From a virus, in the IMG/VR virus record IMGVR_UViG_3300021407_000386, positions 1 to 32,304 of that record: a stretch of DNA of 32,304 bases, one strand, 5' to 3'. Shown piece by piece: positions 8,434 to 15,955 of the stretch. Within the stretch, counting starts at the first letter, position 1. The number at the start of each line of letters is the position of its first letter. Both the position numbers and the translations under genes were made by a program. The notes under the pieces are model-generated. The model made no database searches, had not been told where the DNA came from, and saw nothing but the letters and a program-made list of their open reading frames with translations.

Positions 8434-9363
8434 TCACCACACATCCGGCGCAATGGGCGCTCGCACGTCCTGCTGCGATGTCTGCTGCTGGAGCACGAGG
8501 TATTCTTGCCTCGCGAGCGCGAAGTACATCTGCGCCATCTGCTCGTCGCCTATAAGAGCACGAGACATCCGCGCCTCGGCCTCGTAGCGAATGAACGCTT
8601 CGGCGGTAGTCGTCCACATATTCGAGTCGGTCGATAGCTGCGCGAGCGGCGGCGCCGTTCTGTAGGACAACGTGACCGGATAGAGACCTGCCGGATAAGG
8701 CCACAGGTAGATTTGCTGTTGATACCACGCATACCACGAGGGGTAGGTTGCCGGAGGCGTAGGCCGGATCATGTCGTAATCGCGGAGTGCTGCGTAATCC
8801 AGCGGCTGCATCTCGATGCGCTGCGTCAGCTGCCACGTCACCTCCACCCGCGTGAACGCCACGAGGTCAATCGGCATCGTGAGCTGGTTGATGTTGTAGA
8901 CAGTCGATAGCTGGGTGTAGACGCCCACGTCGGTGGTGCCGTTGTTGGCCCAGATGATGCCGTTATCGTCCACCGTGCCCGCCGTTCCGGGTGCTGGAGG
9001 CGGCTGCTGATTCTGATTGTTCCCCGACGGCACCTGGAACACCGTGCTCGGCCACACCGGAGTTCCCGCTGGCGAGGTCGCGCCTGCGTTAAGAGCCACA
9101 AAGTAGCTGGGACTCCCGCCCGCAGGCGTCGCGATGATCGTCGTCCCCTGCGTGACGATAACGTTGTTGGCGTAGCTAAGTACGGCGGTGTTATCGGTGT
9201 CGGAAAAGAAAAAGGGCTTCCGCTGGAAAAACCGCATCGCGTCTTGCAGATAGGCGGGCGCCTGCGCTGCAAGATCAGGCCGGTTCAAATCATCGAGCAC
9301 ACGTTGGATCTGTTGCCCAAAGTTCCTGTTATCGACCTGTGTACTTTGCCACTGTTGGGCCAC
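8434..9363 (-). CDS. Head-to-tail adaptor (P22 gp4 / tail tubular A-like)
   Basis: 309 residues. The start is GTG at 9363 with a very good GAGGAG ribosome-binding site six bases upstream. The N-terminal helices (IQRVLDDLNRPDLAAQAPAY, then DAMRFFQRKPFFF) and the later RVEVTWQ, YPSWYAWYQQQIYLWPYPAG and PVTLSYRTAPPLAQLSTDSN segments match the adaptor family that forms a dodecameric ring under the portal. The C-terminal ARMSRALIGDEQMAQMYFAL region is the long helix of these proteins. A proline-glutamine insertion near residues 115-130 is low complexity. Its neighbours, the coat protein upstream and hub downstream, support the call. Confidence 0.8.
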   Translation of the reverse strand: MAQQWQSTQVDNRNFGQQIQRVLDDLNRPDLAAQAPAYLQDAMRFFQRKPFFFSDTDNTAVLSYANNVIVTQGTTIIATPAGGSPSYFVALNAGATSPAGTPVWPSTVFQVPSGNNQNQQPPPAPGTAGTVDDNGIIWANNGTTDVGVYTQLSTVYNINQLTMPIDLVAFTRVEVTWQLTQRIEMQPLDYAALRDYDMIRPTPPATYPSWYAWYQQQIYLWPYPAGLYPVTLSYRTAPPLAQLSTDSNMWTTTAEAFIRYEAEARMSRALIGDEQMAQMYFALARQEYLVLQQQTSQQDVRAPIAPDVW

Positions 9364-9448
9364 TCGCGCTCCTCATAAAATTCGAGGCGGACGCCGCTCC
9401 GGGAGAGTCTTCTACGAAGCTAAACGCCCGCCCCGTGCCGCGCTTGTG

Positions 9449-9697
9449 TTAGCCAGTGGGCTTCGTCTTCGGGCTCGCAACCTGGGGCTCGCCGGGCGCC
9501 GGTCCGCCTTGGATGCCATCGGTCGTCAGCATGTTCGGCGAGTTCACCAACGATGCTTCTGCACTTGATAGCTGCGCCGCCATGCACTCTTCGTAAGTGA
9601 CGTAGATGCCCGCACCGGAGATATTCGGAGACTCGGGATCACCCGGCGCTTCGTTGTACGGATTCGGCTCAAGCATGCCGCCTTTTTTCTTGTCCAT
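9449..9697 (-). CDS. Hypothetical small protein
   Basis: 82 residues, no recognised family. It begins MDKKKGGMLEPNPYNEAPGD and is rich in Pro, Gly, Ser and acidic residues, so it may be largely disordered. The ATG follows the previous stop with no gap. The 85 bases after its stop, before the adaptor gene, hold only the adaptor ribosome-binding site; no terminator was seen there. Confidence 0.6.
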   Translation of the reverse strand: MDKKKGGMLEPNPYNEAPGDPESPNISGAGIYVTYEECMAAQLSSAEASLVNSPNMLTTDGIQGGPAPGEPQVASPKTKPTG

Positions 9698-9931
9698 TTA
9701 CTTTATATCCTCATCGCTCGGATTCTGCATTTGCTGTCTCGTCCCTTCACCGACTTGCACCGCCGCGCACTCCACCTCGTCCGTCGCGTTCTGCCCTTCG
9801 TGTCCGTGCTTCTGATTCGGGTACGGGTAGTAGGCGTCGCATACGCCTTCCGCTTCTGGCCAGCCCACGGACTGCGCCGCGTCGTGCTGCGCCTTCAGGG
9901 ACGTGCGGCTGTAGAGTTTCTTGTCAATCAT
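9698..9931 (-). CDS. Hypothetical small acidic protein
   Basis: 77 residues, no recognised family. The start (MIDKKLYSRTSLKAQHDAAQ) overlaps the stop of the probable decoration gene as ATGA, so translation is probably coupled. Two cysteines and many Glu, Asp and Gln residues are present; the C-terminus is acidic (NPSDEDIK). Its place between decoration and adaptor genes suggests a minor head or connector role, but nothing in the sequence shows one. Confidence 0.65.
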   Translation of the reverse strand: MIDKKLYSRTSLKAQHDAAQSVGWPEAEGVCDAYYPYPNQKHGHEGQNATDEVECAAVQVGEGTRQQMQNPSDEDIK

Positions 9932-10374
9932 TGCGCTTTGAACTTTACGCGAAACTCGATGGTCAGCGCCGTGGCACCGCTCGTGTTGGTCGCGACGTGC
10001 GTCGGTTTGAGGACCAGCGTCGATTGATTCGTGTAAAGATTGCCCAGTCCGCCCGACGTGACGTAGTAGTCATTCCACGTCAGCACGCCGGCCGCTTGTC
10101 CCTTGGTCGTCGATGAAATGTAAACCATCGGGGTACCGGTCGTATCCTGCAACGAAAGCGTCAGTCCCGAGCCGCCATCAATTGCGGGTAGCGCAATGGT
10201 GAAGTCGTCCAGAATGCCGTTGCCCGGAATCGCGCACAGGTTGATCACGTCGGTCGTGGAAAGAGTCGTGTTTGACACTATGACAACCGACCCGAAGACG
10301 GAAATCGGATAGACGCCGATAACGCCCTGCCCAGCCGCGATGCTCAGGTTCGAATTGTAAATCGCGTTTGCCAT
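9928..10374 (-). CDS. Probable capsid decoration / head-associated protein
   Basis: 148 residues, predominantly beta with many Gly, Ser and Thr. It follows the major capsid gene after nine bases and has a GGAGAAG ribosome-binding site. Segments VINLCAIPGNGILDDFTIAL, LTLSLQDTTGTPMVYISS and ALTIEFRVKFKAQ look like sandwich strands. Proteins of this size and style next to N4-gp56-type coat genes are usually annotated as virion structural or cement proteins. No signal peptide. The role is inferred from position and composition. Confidence 0.8.
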   Translation of the reverse strand: MANAIYNSNLSIAAGQGVIGVYPISVFGSVVIVSNTTLSTTDVINLCAIPGNGILDDFTIALPAIDGGSGLTLSLQDTTGTPMVYISSTTKGQAAGVLTWNDYYVTSGGLGNLYTNQSTLVLKPTHVATNTSGATALTIEFRVKFKAQ

Positions 10375-10383
10375 TGCTTCTCC

Positions 10384-11472
10384 TTACTGCGCGTTCGTGG
10401 CGGCGGCGTTGAGTGTGTCGATGTCGAGTCCGTAGGTGTCGATTCCGGCCACGCCGAAGTCGGTCGAATTGAACTGCACCTTAACGAGGCCCCAGATGGC
10501 GCTCACGCCGATACCGATCTGGCGACCGTAGTCGCGTAGCTCTTCCAGCCACCGGAACTTCTGCGACTCGTCCTGCCCGCGTCCGAACGCCAAAACAGCC
10601 GCCTGAGCCCCAAGGCCCAGCGCCCGCTTGGTGTTCGCCACAGCGGCGCCCGCATTCGAGACCGAATTGGTCACGCGCGAATTCTCATGGAGCAGCACGC
10701 CGTGATACATACCCAGCGATTCCCAGAAGATCGGGTTGTCGCCAACGTCACCACCGGTCATGGCCGCTTTTTCGATGTCCAGCCATTGGCCGGTCGAGGT
10801 GTTCTGTCGCATGTCGGTGGTCTGCGACGGGTGCATCACGCCGATGAAAAGCTGCTTGCCGCCTACCTTCACCGGACGTATGCCCGAAGTGAGCGCCTTA
10901 GCCGACCGCACGAACGTGTCCCAATAGGTGATCTGGAACGTGTTGGTTGAGGTCAGGTTCGCTGCGTCAGTGATACCGGAAGGCAGAATCTGCCGCGTGA
11001 TCGCCACCGGACTCTGCAAGCCCGTGTAGTTCACGTTGGTCTGCGGGGTATACGACCCGAGCTGGTTGGCCGCGCCGTGATCAACACGAGCCGCGTACCA
11101 GTCCGCCAGCCGGTTGCGACCGATCTTTCTGCGATCGAACAGCACGCGCTGGTTGCTGATCGGCCCGACCAGCAGCACCGCGTGAGCGAGTTCCGATACC
11201 GTCAGCGCATCGCTGTAGGTGATCGGCGCCTCTTCGTTGCCGGTCAGCGTCTGCAAGTTCAGCACGCCAGCGCCTTGCAGCAACTGCGAGATGCCGAACG
11301 TAACCTGGTCGCCTGCATGCTTCTGCAAGTCGTCCAGAATCTGGATCGCTGAACTATCTTCCTTGGAGGCGATGCGCATGAAAAACGCGGTCTGCGCGAC
11401 CTGCGCCATCATTTGCTTCGCCCATCTTTTTACGGTAAGTGCGTCCCCTGTCTGGTAGACCCATTCGGCCAA
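10384..11472 (-). CDS. Major capsid protein, N4-gp56 family
   Basis: 362 residues. Family features are the N-terminal arm (TGDALTVKRWAKQMMAQVAQ), GDQVTFGISQLLQGAGV, the segment NEEAPITYSDALTVSELAHA, and RVLFDRRKIGRNRLADWYAA. The coat protein forms the icosahedral shell with an HK97-type fold. The best start is TTG at 11472: a GGGAG site lies eight bases upstream, and no ATG or GTG is found in frame near it. It has its own 197-bp leader with a promoter-like element and two inverted repeats. A probable scaffold gene upstream and decoration gene downstream agree with the call. Confidence 0.9.
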   Translation of the reverse strand: MAEWVYQTGDALTVKRWAKQMMAQVAQTAFFMRIASKEDSSAIQILDDLQKHAGDQVTFGISQLLQGAGVLNLQTLTGNEEAPITYSDALTVSELAHAVLLVGPISNQRVLFDRRKIGRNRLADWYAARVDHGAANQLGSYTPQTNVNYTGLQSPVAITRQILPSGITDAANLTSTNTFQITYWDTFVRSAKALTSGIRPVKVGGKQLFIGVMHPSQTTDMRQNTSTGQWLDIEKAAMTGGDVGDNPIFWESLGMYHGVLLHENSRVTNSVSNAGAAVANTKRALGLGAQAAVLAFGRGQDESQKFRWLEELRDYGRQIGIGVSAIWGLVKVQFNSTDFGVAGIDTYGLDIDTLNAAATNAQ

Positions 11473-11512
11473 TGTAGTATCTCCCTCGCGGCGGCAAATC
11501 GTTAAACCAGAG

Positions 11513-11537
11513 GCGAGAAGCTTCAGAAGCTGCTCGC
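11513..11537 (-). repeat. 25-bp near-perfect palindrome in the capsid gene leader
   Basis: Two 12-base arms around a central base match at 11 of 12 positions (plus strand GCGAGAAGCTTC, A, GAAGCTGCTCGC). In RNA it would form a strong hairpin about 40 bases before the capsid start codon. No U-run follows on the minus strand, so an ordinary intrinsic terminator is unlikely; an operator or a message-stabilising or RNA-processing hairpin is possible. Confidence 0.6.
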
Positions 11538-11604
11538 GCGAACACTTAGCGATGTCTCGGTTTACGCCGCCTGAGAGACCCGCGCTGGCGAGGACTGCGG
11601 GAGG

Positions 11605-11626
11605 TGTGTAGTTTGCGCCCTACACA
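11605..11626 (-). repeat. Inverted repeat in capsid leader (7-bp arms, 8-base loop)
   Basis: TGTGTAG and CTACACA are exact reverse complements separated by eight bases. The element lies just downstream of the promoter-like sequence on the minus strand, where an operator or leader hairpin could act. No known binding site was recognised. Confidence 0.45.
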
Positions 11627-11642
11627 ATGGCGATGTTCAGCA

Positions 11643-11669
11643 ATTACGCTGTTCGTATCTCAATGTCAA
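11643..11669 (-). promoter_or_regulatory. Candidate promoter for the capsid gene
   Basis: On the minus strand a perfect TTGACA -35 sits immediately after the stop codon of the upstream gene. A CGTAAT -10-like hexamer follows at 15 bases; the spacing is short and the -10 matches four of six positions. The leader to the capsid start is over 160 bases. A strong separate promoter would suit the most abundant virion protein, but this is inference. Confidence 0.35.
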
Positions 11670-12110
11670 CTAGGGCGCACTAACAGCATATGCCTCGCAA
11701 CCGTTGGTCGCGCTGCAAATGCAGTCCCACTCCGCTTGGATCATGTTCCACGTCGCATTGTCGGGAGCGTTGAAGGTCTGGCAGGTGCCGGGAAAAATGA
11801 CGATACCTCCGCCCGCCGCCGTCGGTGCAAATGTTCCGCCCGTGCCCGCTGCCCCGCATGCCATACCGCCCGCGTTAGGCGTGATGGAGCCGTTGGAGCA
11901 CATCAGCCAGTTCGTGCCGATGGTGCCTACGGTCTGCGAGCCCGTGTTGCAGATTTCCAGCGATAGGCGCGGACTGAGACAGGGCGCTACTTCGACGACA
12001 GCCGTACTGACTGCCACCGGAGCGCCCGACGAGCCTTGCGGGTTAATCGATCCGGCGTAGACGACAGCGGGCAGCAAGGCCACGAAAAGAACGGGCAGCC
12101 ATCGTTTCAT
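11670..12110 (-). CDS. Exported cysteine-rich beta protein
   Basis: 146 residues from ATG 12110, one base after the previous stop. MKRWLPVLFVALLPAVVYAG is a clear signal peptide with VYA-G as a cleavage site. The mature part has eight cysteines, including CLSPRLSLEIC and DCICSATNGC, consistent with disulphides formed outside the cytoplasm. The strand pattern (LSLEICNTGSQTVG, then a Gly-rich region and a PGTCQTF turn) resembles the small beta-sandwich of the 119-residue tail protein. It begins with the same MKRW as the 133-residue protein downstream. Sitting between scaffold and capsid genes is odd for an exported protein. Function unknown. Confidence 0.8.
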   Translation of the reverse strand: MKRWLPVLFVALLPAVVYAGSINPQGSSGAPVAVSTAVVEVAPCLSPRLSLEICNTGSQTVGTIGTNWLMCSNGSITPNAGGMACGAAGTGGTFAPTAAGGGIVIFPGTCQTFNAPDNATWNMIQAEWDCICSATNGCEAYAVSAP

Positions 12111-12111
12111 T

Positions 12112-12306
12112 TCAGCAACTCCCGCCACGCGGATTGCGCCGACGCCCTTCCTCGTTGTTGGTGCCGCGGCCTTCTTTCTTCTTCGGGTGATGCTTGTGCT
12201 TCTTGTGCAGCGGCATCGGCGCTGGCGGTGGGGTCGGCACTACTGCTGGTCCTGTAGGTCCACCGAACGGTGGCTGCGCTCCGGGGAATGGTACTCCTGC
12301 TCCCAT
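12112..12306 (-). CDS. Small proline-rich, basic-tailed protein
   Basis: 64 residues. An AGGAG site nine bases before the ATG supports the start. The first half is Pro/Gly-rich (VPTPPPAPMP), the second strongly basic (HKKHKHHPKKKEGRG, then GRRRNPRGG), ending in Cys. The basic part could bind nucleic acid or the acidic scaffold. It is encoded right after the scaffold gene. No family recognised. Confidence 0.65.
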   Translation of the reverse strand: MGAGVPFPGAQPPFGGPTGPAVVPTPPPAPMPLHKKHKHHPKKKEGRGTNNEEGRRRNPRGGSC

Positions 12307-12318
12307 TTGCTTATGCTC

Positions 12319-13350
12319 CTATCGCACGTCGAGTGCTAATACCTTCTTGTTGAAATTCTTGTCCTTGATCGCTTCCAAATAGTCCGCATCGTCCATGTTC
12401 GCGATGTGCATGGCGAATGCCTGATCGTCCATCTGCTGCCACGGCTGCTGGGCCGGTTCCTGCGCGCTCTGGACCCGCCCCTGACCTTGAACGCGCTGTC
12501 CCGCCGCTATCTGGTCGAGCTTCACGTTGCCGTTGCCGTTCACCTTACCGTTGGTCGGCTTGTAGCCCCACTGCGTCGTCATGTTGGCAACGGTGGTCAC
12601 GAGGTCGGCTCCGTTTTGCGCTGCCGACGCGACCAGCGCATATTCTTCGTTGGCGACTATCTTGCGGGCGTTCTCTTCACTGTGACCGAGGCTCATCCAG
12701 AGCTTGGTCCGCTCACCACGGGCGAAGTCTACGCGGGCGTCCCAGTCGGGATGGCGGCTTCTGCCTGTGTTGGCGATCTGCTGAACGTAGCCTTGCATTT
12801 GCTGCTGCTGGGTCCAACCCTGAAGCTCCTGCGACCGCCCATTCACAAATTCAGTCAGCCGTGCAACTTCGGCGCGGGCTGCTTTGGCGTCTTCAACCGC
12901 GTCCCACGCACGGGCACCCGCGGGGTCTACGTCGGGGTCGGGGCGCTGTGCGGCACGCTCGGCTGCAGCGGCGGCTTGCTGTGCCCGCGTCTGCGCGTCG
13001 TTGGCGAGCTTCTGACGTTCCTCCAGCCGTGCCCACCGTTCGCGGGATTCGGACGCCTCTTTGCGAATCTGCTCCAGCTCGATGCGGGTACGGTTGCGCT
13101 CGTCCACCACTTCCGAGAAGCGGTCGTAAGGGACGACGCTCGGCTTCTTGCCCTTCTTGCCGCCTTCGGCTGTCTCAGCAGGCTCCGCAGTCTGCTCGGC
13201 GGGCTCGGTCTCTTCAGCATCAGGAACGGCTTGAACGGCAGGCTCGCCGCGCTCTTCGGCGGCGGCGGCAGCCTTTTCCTCGTCGGTTAGCGCGTCTCCG
13301 GTCTCTTCGAGCATCGGGTTGAAATTAGGTGCGGCTTTAGATTTCGGCAT
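12319..13350 (-). CDS. Probable capsid scaffolding protein
   Basis: 343 residues. The N-terminal third is Glu/Ala-rich and acidic, the middle (about 80-165) is a long charged coiled coil (RNRTRIELEQIRKEASESRE and onward), and the end is Gln-rich with a short helix-rich tail (DDQAFAMHIANMDDADYLEA). Composition, length and placement between the portal cluster and the capsid gene match scaffolds of P22/N4-type phages, which template the shell and leave before DNA packaging. A GGAGAAC ribosome-binding site precedes the ATG. Long open frames on the plus strand here are a by-product of its codon composition. Confidence 0.8.
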   Translation of the reverse strand: MPKSKAAPNFNPMLEETGDALTDEEKAAAAAEERGEPAVQAVPDAEETEPAEQTAEPAETAEGGKKGKKPSVVPYDRFSEVVDERNRTRIELEQIRKEASESRERWARLEERQKLANDAQTRAQQAAAAAERAAQRPDPDVDPAGARAWDAVEDAKAARAEVARLTEFVNGRSQELQGWTQQQQMQGYVQQIANTGRSRHPDWDARVDFARGERTKLWMSLGHSEENARKIVANEEYALVASAAQNGADLVTTVANMTTQWGYKPTNGKVNGNGNVKLDQIAAGQRVQGQGRVQSAQEPAQQPWQQMDDQAFAMHIANMDDADYLEAIKDKNFNKKVLALDVR

Positions 13351-13582
13351 GTTCTCCTCTTCCTTGTCCTCTCCCTTTCCACGGAAATTTTCTTACGTCT
13401 TCGTGCATCGCAGGCGACTGTGATTCAGCCACGCAGTATAAATATGCTTCTCCGTTCTCCGAGATCCAAACCAGTTTCAGACCTCCTGAAGGTCCAGCGA
13501 ACATGGGAGCCTCCCACGTACCGCTACGAGAAGTACATTCAAGAATTGCCCATCCCAATTCTCGCTCAAACTGTGACGGCAT
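13337..13582 (-). CDS. Hypothetical small protein
   Basis: 81 residues with a strong AGGAGAGG site before the ATG. It overlaps the ATP-grasp gene by 17 bases and the scaffold gene by 14, so all three are probably co-translated. The sequence (LKLVWISENGEAYLYCVAES) suggests a compact beta protein with a basic end (KGRGQGRGEH). No family recognised. Confidence 0.65.
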   Translation of the reverse strand: MPSQFERELGWAILECTSRSGTWEAPMFAGPSGGLKLVWISENGEAYLYCVAESQSPAMHEDVRKFPWKGRGQGRGEHAEI

Positions 13583-14852
13583 AATCCTCTCCTGCGAAAT
13601 TGCTCCAACGTATTCCGAGGCTTTCCCCCTCGGTTATTGTCTCCAATGCTTTGTGCAAGGCTCCGGAATCGTAGTTGATCCCCGTTCCCTTCACCGACTT
13701 CGCCACTTCCGACGCTTCGGCCACCGCCTCTTCCATCGTGTCGCCCAACCCGAGCGCCGCGCCCAGCTCCGGTATCTCGCTCATGCTCACCGCCCAGTCC
13801 ACACCGTCGATATTGCAGTGGCCGTGAATGGCGGTCCTATCAGGCCGGTCGATTTGAACGGCGATAGGCCGCTCCTCGAAGGTGGAAGAGCGGAGAATGA
13901 TCTGCGCTCCGTAGCGTGCTCGGAATTCCGGTTCTACTATTTCGCCGTTCGCGTAGCCCCACAGGATTTCACCGAGGTTGGCGATCATCTTGCTCTGCAA
14001 CTCCGAAGGAGGCGAGCCAAACCGGCACGTCGCATCAATGAAATAAGTGCCAATACCATTTTCGCGAGTCTCTGTAGAAAACGCACCGCGATAGTCGAGC
14101 GCTTTGAGGGCGGGCCTGAGTTTCTGCTGAGTACGACGGAGCCGAGGGGATAGATAGCCTGTGCTCGCAACGAAGGCTGAGTCCTTGACCTCGTAGCCGA
14201 AGAGGGAAACTTCGGGAAAATCACCGTCGGCACAAAAGGTGTCGAATCCGATTTCGACGCACTCGCCTTCGTCGTCCGCGATCGGCTCTTCGACGACAAA
14301 TTCAGCAAGTGACCCATATGGCCCCAACTTTAGCGACAGTTCATCGAGTATGCTACGCGATAGAATCGGCCCCTGATGCTCGAAGGTCTCCCCGTCTCCA
14401 CGAAACCACGATAACTTGACATAGAGACTGCTATCGGTCTGCAACATCCTCCGCAGGTTGTCTATACCGTGCACCCCCAGACCGTTAGCAGTCTGTATAT
14501 CGAGTCGTTTGCAGACTTCTTTCAGGAATCCGCGGTCCCTTTCGAGCCGGTCGGCGTCGCCGGAGCCGAAGACCGGCATTCCTCGTGCGCGCATGAATTT
14601 CTGTAATCCCGAGTATCCCACATCAGGAAAAACCAGAAGGTCGCAGCGATCAAGGTGATCAAATAGATCGTCGATCCGTTCAATTCCGTCCAAGCCAATA
14701 CCAGGAAGAAGATCCCGAGCGCGTCGGAAGCTAGCGTCAGAAGGAGTCCAATAGAGAACTTCGGCAAAGTCATCGACGACAGCCTCCGCGAGGTGGGTAT
14801 AGTCGCCACCGAGGTCGGCGAACAGGCAGACTTTGTTACTTAGCGCTGGCAT
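13566..14852 (-). CDS. ATP-grasp protein resembling phosphoribosylamine-glycine ligase (PurD-like)
   Basis: 428 residues, the usual length of PurD. GMPVFGSGDADRLERDRGF (91-109) matches the PurD stretch around IPVFGPS-x-A-A-LE-SK. Further ATP-grasp features are YVKLSW (144-149), FVVEEPI (185-191) and the magnesium-binding region STETRENGIGTYFIDATCRF (259-278, with Glu261 and Asp273). The C-terminus (LGDTMEEAVAEASEVAKSVKG) resembles the PurD C-terminal domain. The canonical N-terminal glycine-rich GREHA and the GPE-PL motifs are absent, so the substrate has probably changed. ATP-grasp enzymes join a carboxylate to an amine or thiol. It overlaps the glycosyltransferase gene by 17 bases, which suggests a joint role in modifying a virion or surface molecule. 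Confidence 0.75.
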   Translation of the reverse strand: MPALSNKVCLFADLGGDYTHLAEAVVDDFAEVLYWTPSDASFRRARDLLPGIGLDGIERIDDLFDHLDRCDLLVFPDVGYSGLQKFMRARGMPVFGSGDADRLERDRGFLKEVCKRLDIQTANGLGVHGIDNLRRMLQTDSSLYVKLSWFRGDGETFEHQGPILSRSILDELSLKLGPYGSLAEFVVEEPIADDEGECVEIGFDTFCADGDFPEVSLFGYEVKDSAFVASTGYLSPRLRRTQQKLRPALKALDYRGAFSTETRENGIGTYFIDATCRFGSPPSELQSKMIANLGEILWGYANGEIVEPEFRARYGAQIILRSSTFEERPIAVQIDRPDRTAIHGHCNIDGVDWAVSMSEIPELGAALGLGDTMEEAVAEASEVAKSVKGTGINYDSGALHKALETITEGESLGIRWSNFAGEDYAVTV

Positions 14853-15612
14853 GCTCCACTGCGCCGTTCTTCTGCTTCGGACCTATCACGCAGCCATCTT
14901 TGAACTCGTGCTTGATCCATTCTTCGGGATGCTCTTCGCGCAGCCACATCTCGTAGCTCAGCGCATGCTTCTTGATGTGCCCGACCTGAATTCCTGCGTG
15001 GCCGTAGATGGGGAACTTCGCCGCTCGCACCCGCCGGCAGAAACTCAAATCCTCACCGAGATGATGCGTCTGGTTGTCGTCGGCATTCCACGTCTCGTCG
15101 CGGCCGAACCACGTCCAATGATCCCTAGCGTGAATCACGGCTAGTTCTTCGAACACCGAGCGATGGATGATGCAGAAGCCCATGCCAATAGCGTCGAGCG
15201 CCTGCGGCTGTCCGGCGTCCGGCTCTACCTGCTTGACGGTGGTGTACTTGCCGTTCTTCGGATCGACAAACCAGATTGGGACAAGCCGCCCTGCGGCCAG
15301 CCGCCCGAAGTAGATACCGGACACGATAGGCCGCTCCACCGGATCTGCTACCTCGTACAGCGCATAGATCATCTCGGGTCGGAAGTGAATGTCGGTGTCA
15401 AGCGAGACCAGCCAATCATCGGTGGTCTTCAGAAACTCGCGCACCATGTTGTTGCGGTTTTCTTCGATATAGAGGCCGCGAATCTTCGCTTCGTGCTGCA
15501 CGAGGCCGTTGTGCTGCTTGTCGAAGATTTGGAGGTCGCGCAGGGAATCGACGAATTCCTCTTCGCGTGTGCCGTAGCAGTAGCCGATGCAGACGGTGCC
15601 CTGATTCTTCAT
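14836..15612 (-). CDS. GT-A fold glycosyltransferase (GT2-like)
   Basis: 258 residues. DDWLVSLDTDIHF carries the DxD motif (Asp72, Asp74) that binds a metal and a nucleotide sugar. RNNMVREFL before it, GMGFCIIHRSVFEEL in the acceptor region and the GEDLSFCRR segment, resembling the catalytic ED of GT2 enzymes, fit a GT-A fold. No membrane segment, so it acts in the cytoplasm. It overlaps the ATP-grasp gene and the upstream small gene (ATGA), so the set is one operon. Phage glycosyltransferases of this kind modify capsid or tail proteins, DNA or host sugars; the position between portal and scaffold favours a virion target (inference). Confidence 0.85.
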   Translation of the reverse strand: MKNQGTVCIGYCYGTREEEFVDSLRDLQIFDKQHNGLVQHEAKIRGLYIEENRNNMVREFLKTTDDWLVSLDTDIHFRPEMIYALYEVADPVERPIVSGIYFGRLAAGRLVPIWFVDPKNGKYTTVKQVEPDAGQPQALDAIGMGFCIIHRSVFEELAVIHARDHWTWFGRDETWNADDNQTHHLGEDLSFCRRVRAAKFPIYGHAGIQVGHIKKHALSYEMWLREEHPEEWIKHEFKDGCVIGPKQKNGAVEHASAK

Positions 15613-15860
15613 CGGCTCAAATGCTTTTTCATGTCTCGCATTATCTGCTTGGTAGCGGCGGCAAGGCGATCCACTTCTTCCTCACTCATGCAACTTGTAA
15701 AAGAGGCGTAGGGATTCCCATTGTCGTGTCGGACTTGCGTCAGGTGCACTTGGACATTGATCTCGCCACTATCAATTACACGAACGCCTCCCTTGAAGTC
15801 GGCACCTTCTACGTCAAAGGCTCGGTGTTGCCTGATTGTCAAATCGATACGCTCATTCAT
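15609..15860 (-). CDS. Hypothetical small protein
   Basis: 83 residues from ATG 15860, chosen because a perfect AAGGAG lies six bases upstream; an in-frame ATG at 15902 is a weaker alternative and a longer frame overlaps the previous gene. The first half is beta (VRVIDSGEINVQVHLTQVR) and the second helical (SEEEVDRLAAATKQIMRDMK). Its stop overlaps the glycosyltransferase start (ATGA). No family recognised. Confidence 0.65.
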   Translation of the reverse strand: MNERIDLTIRQHRAFDVEGADFKGGVRVIDSGEINVQVHLTQVRHDNGNPYASFTSCMSEEEVDRLAAATKQIMRDMKKHLSR

Positions 15861-15955
15861 AGCTTTCTCCTTGAAGTCCTTTTCGACCATTCGCGCAAAC
15901 ATTCCTTTGCCTTGTGGAAACGGCACACGCTCGTTCTTGAATGTGCCGTCAATCT

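Noticed and set aside
11513-11537. Intrinsic terminator before the capsid gene
   Set aside because: The palindrome would form a hairpin, but no U-run follows on the minus strand.
12406-13322. Two plus-strand frames of about 300 codons opposite the scaffold gene
   Set aside because: The minus-strand scaffold has a strong ribosome-binding site and coiled-coil sequence; the plus-strand products are Leu/Arg- or Cys-rich antisense artefacts.
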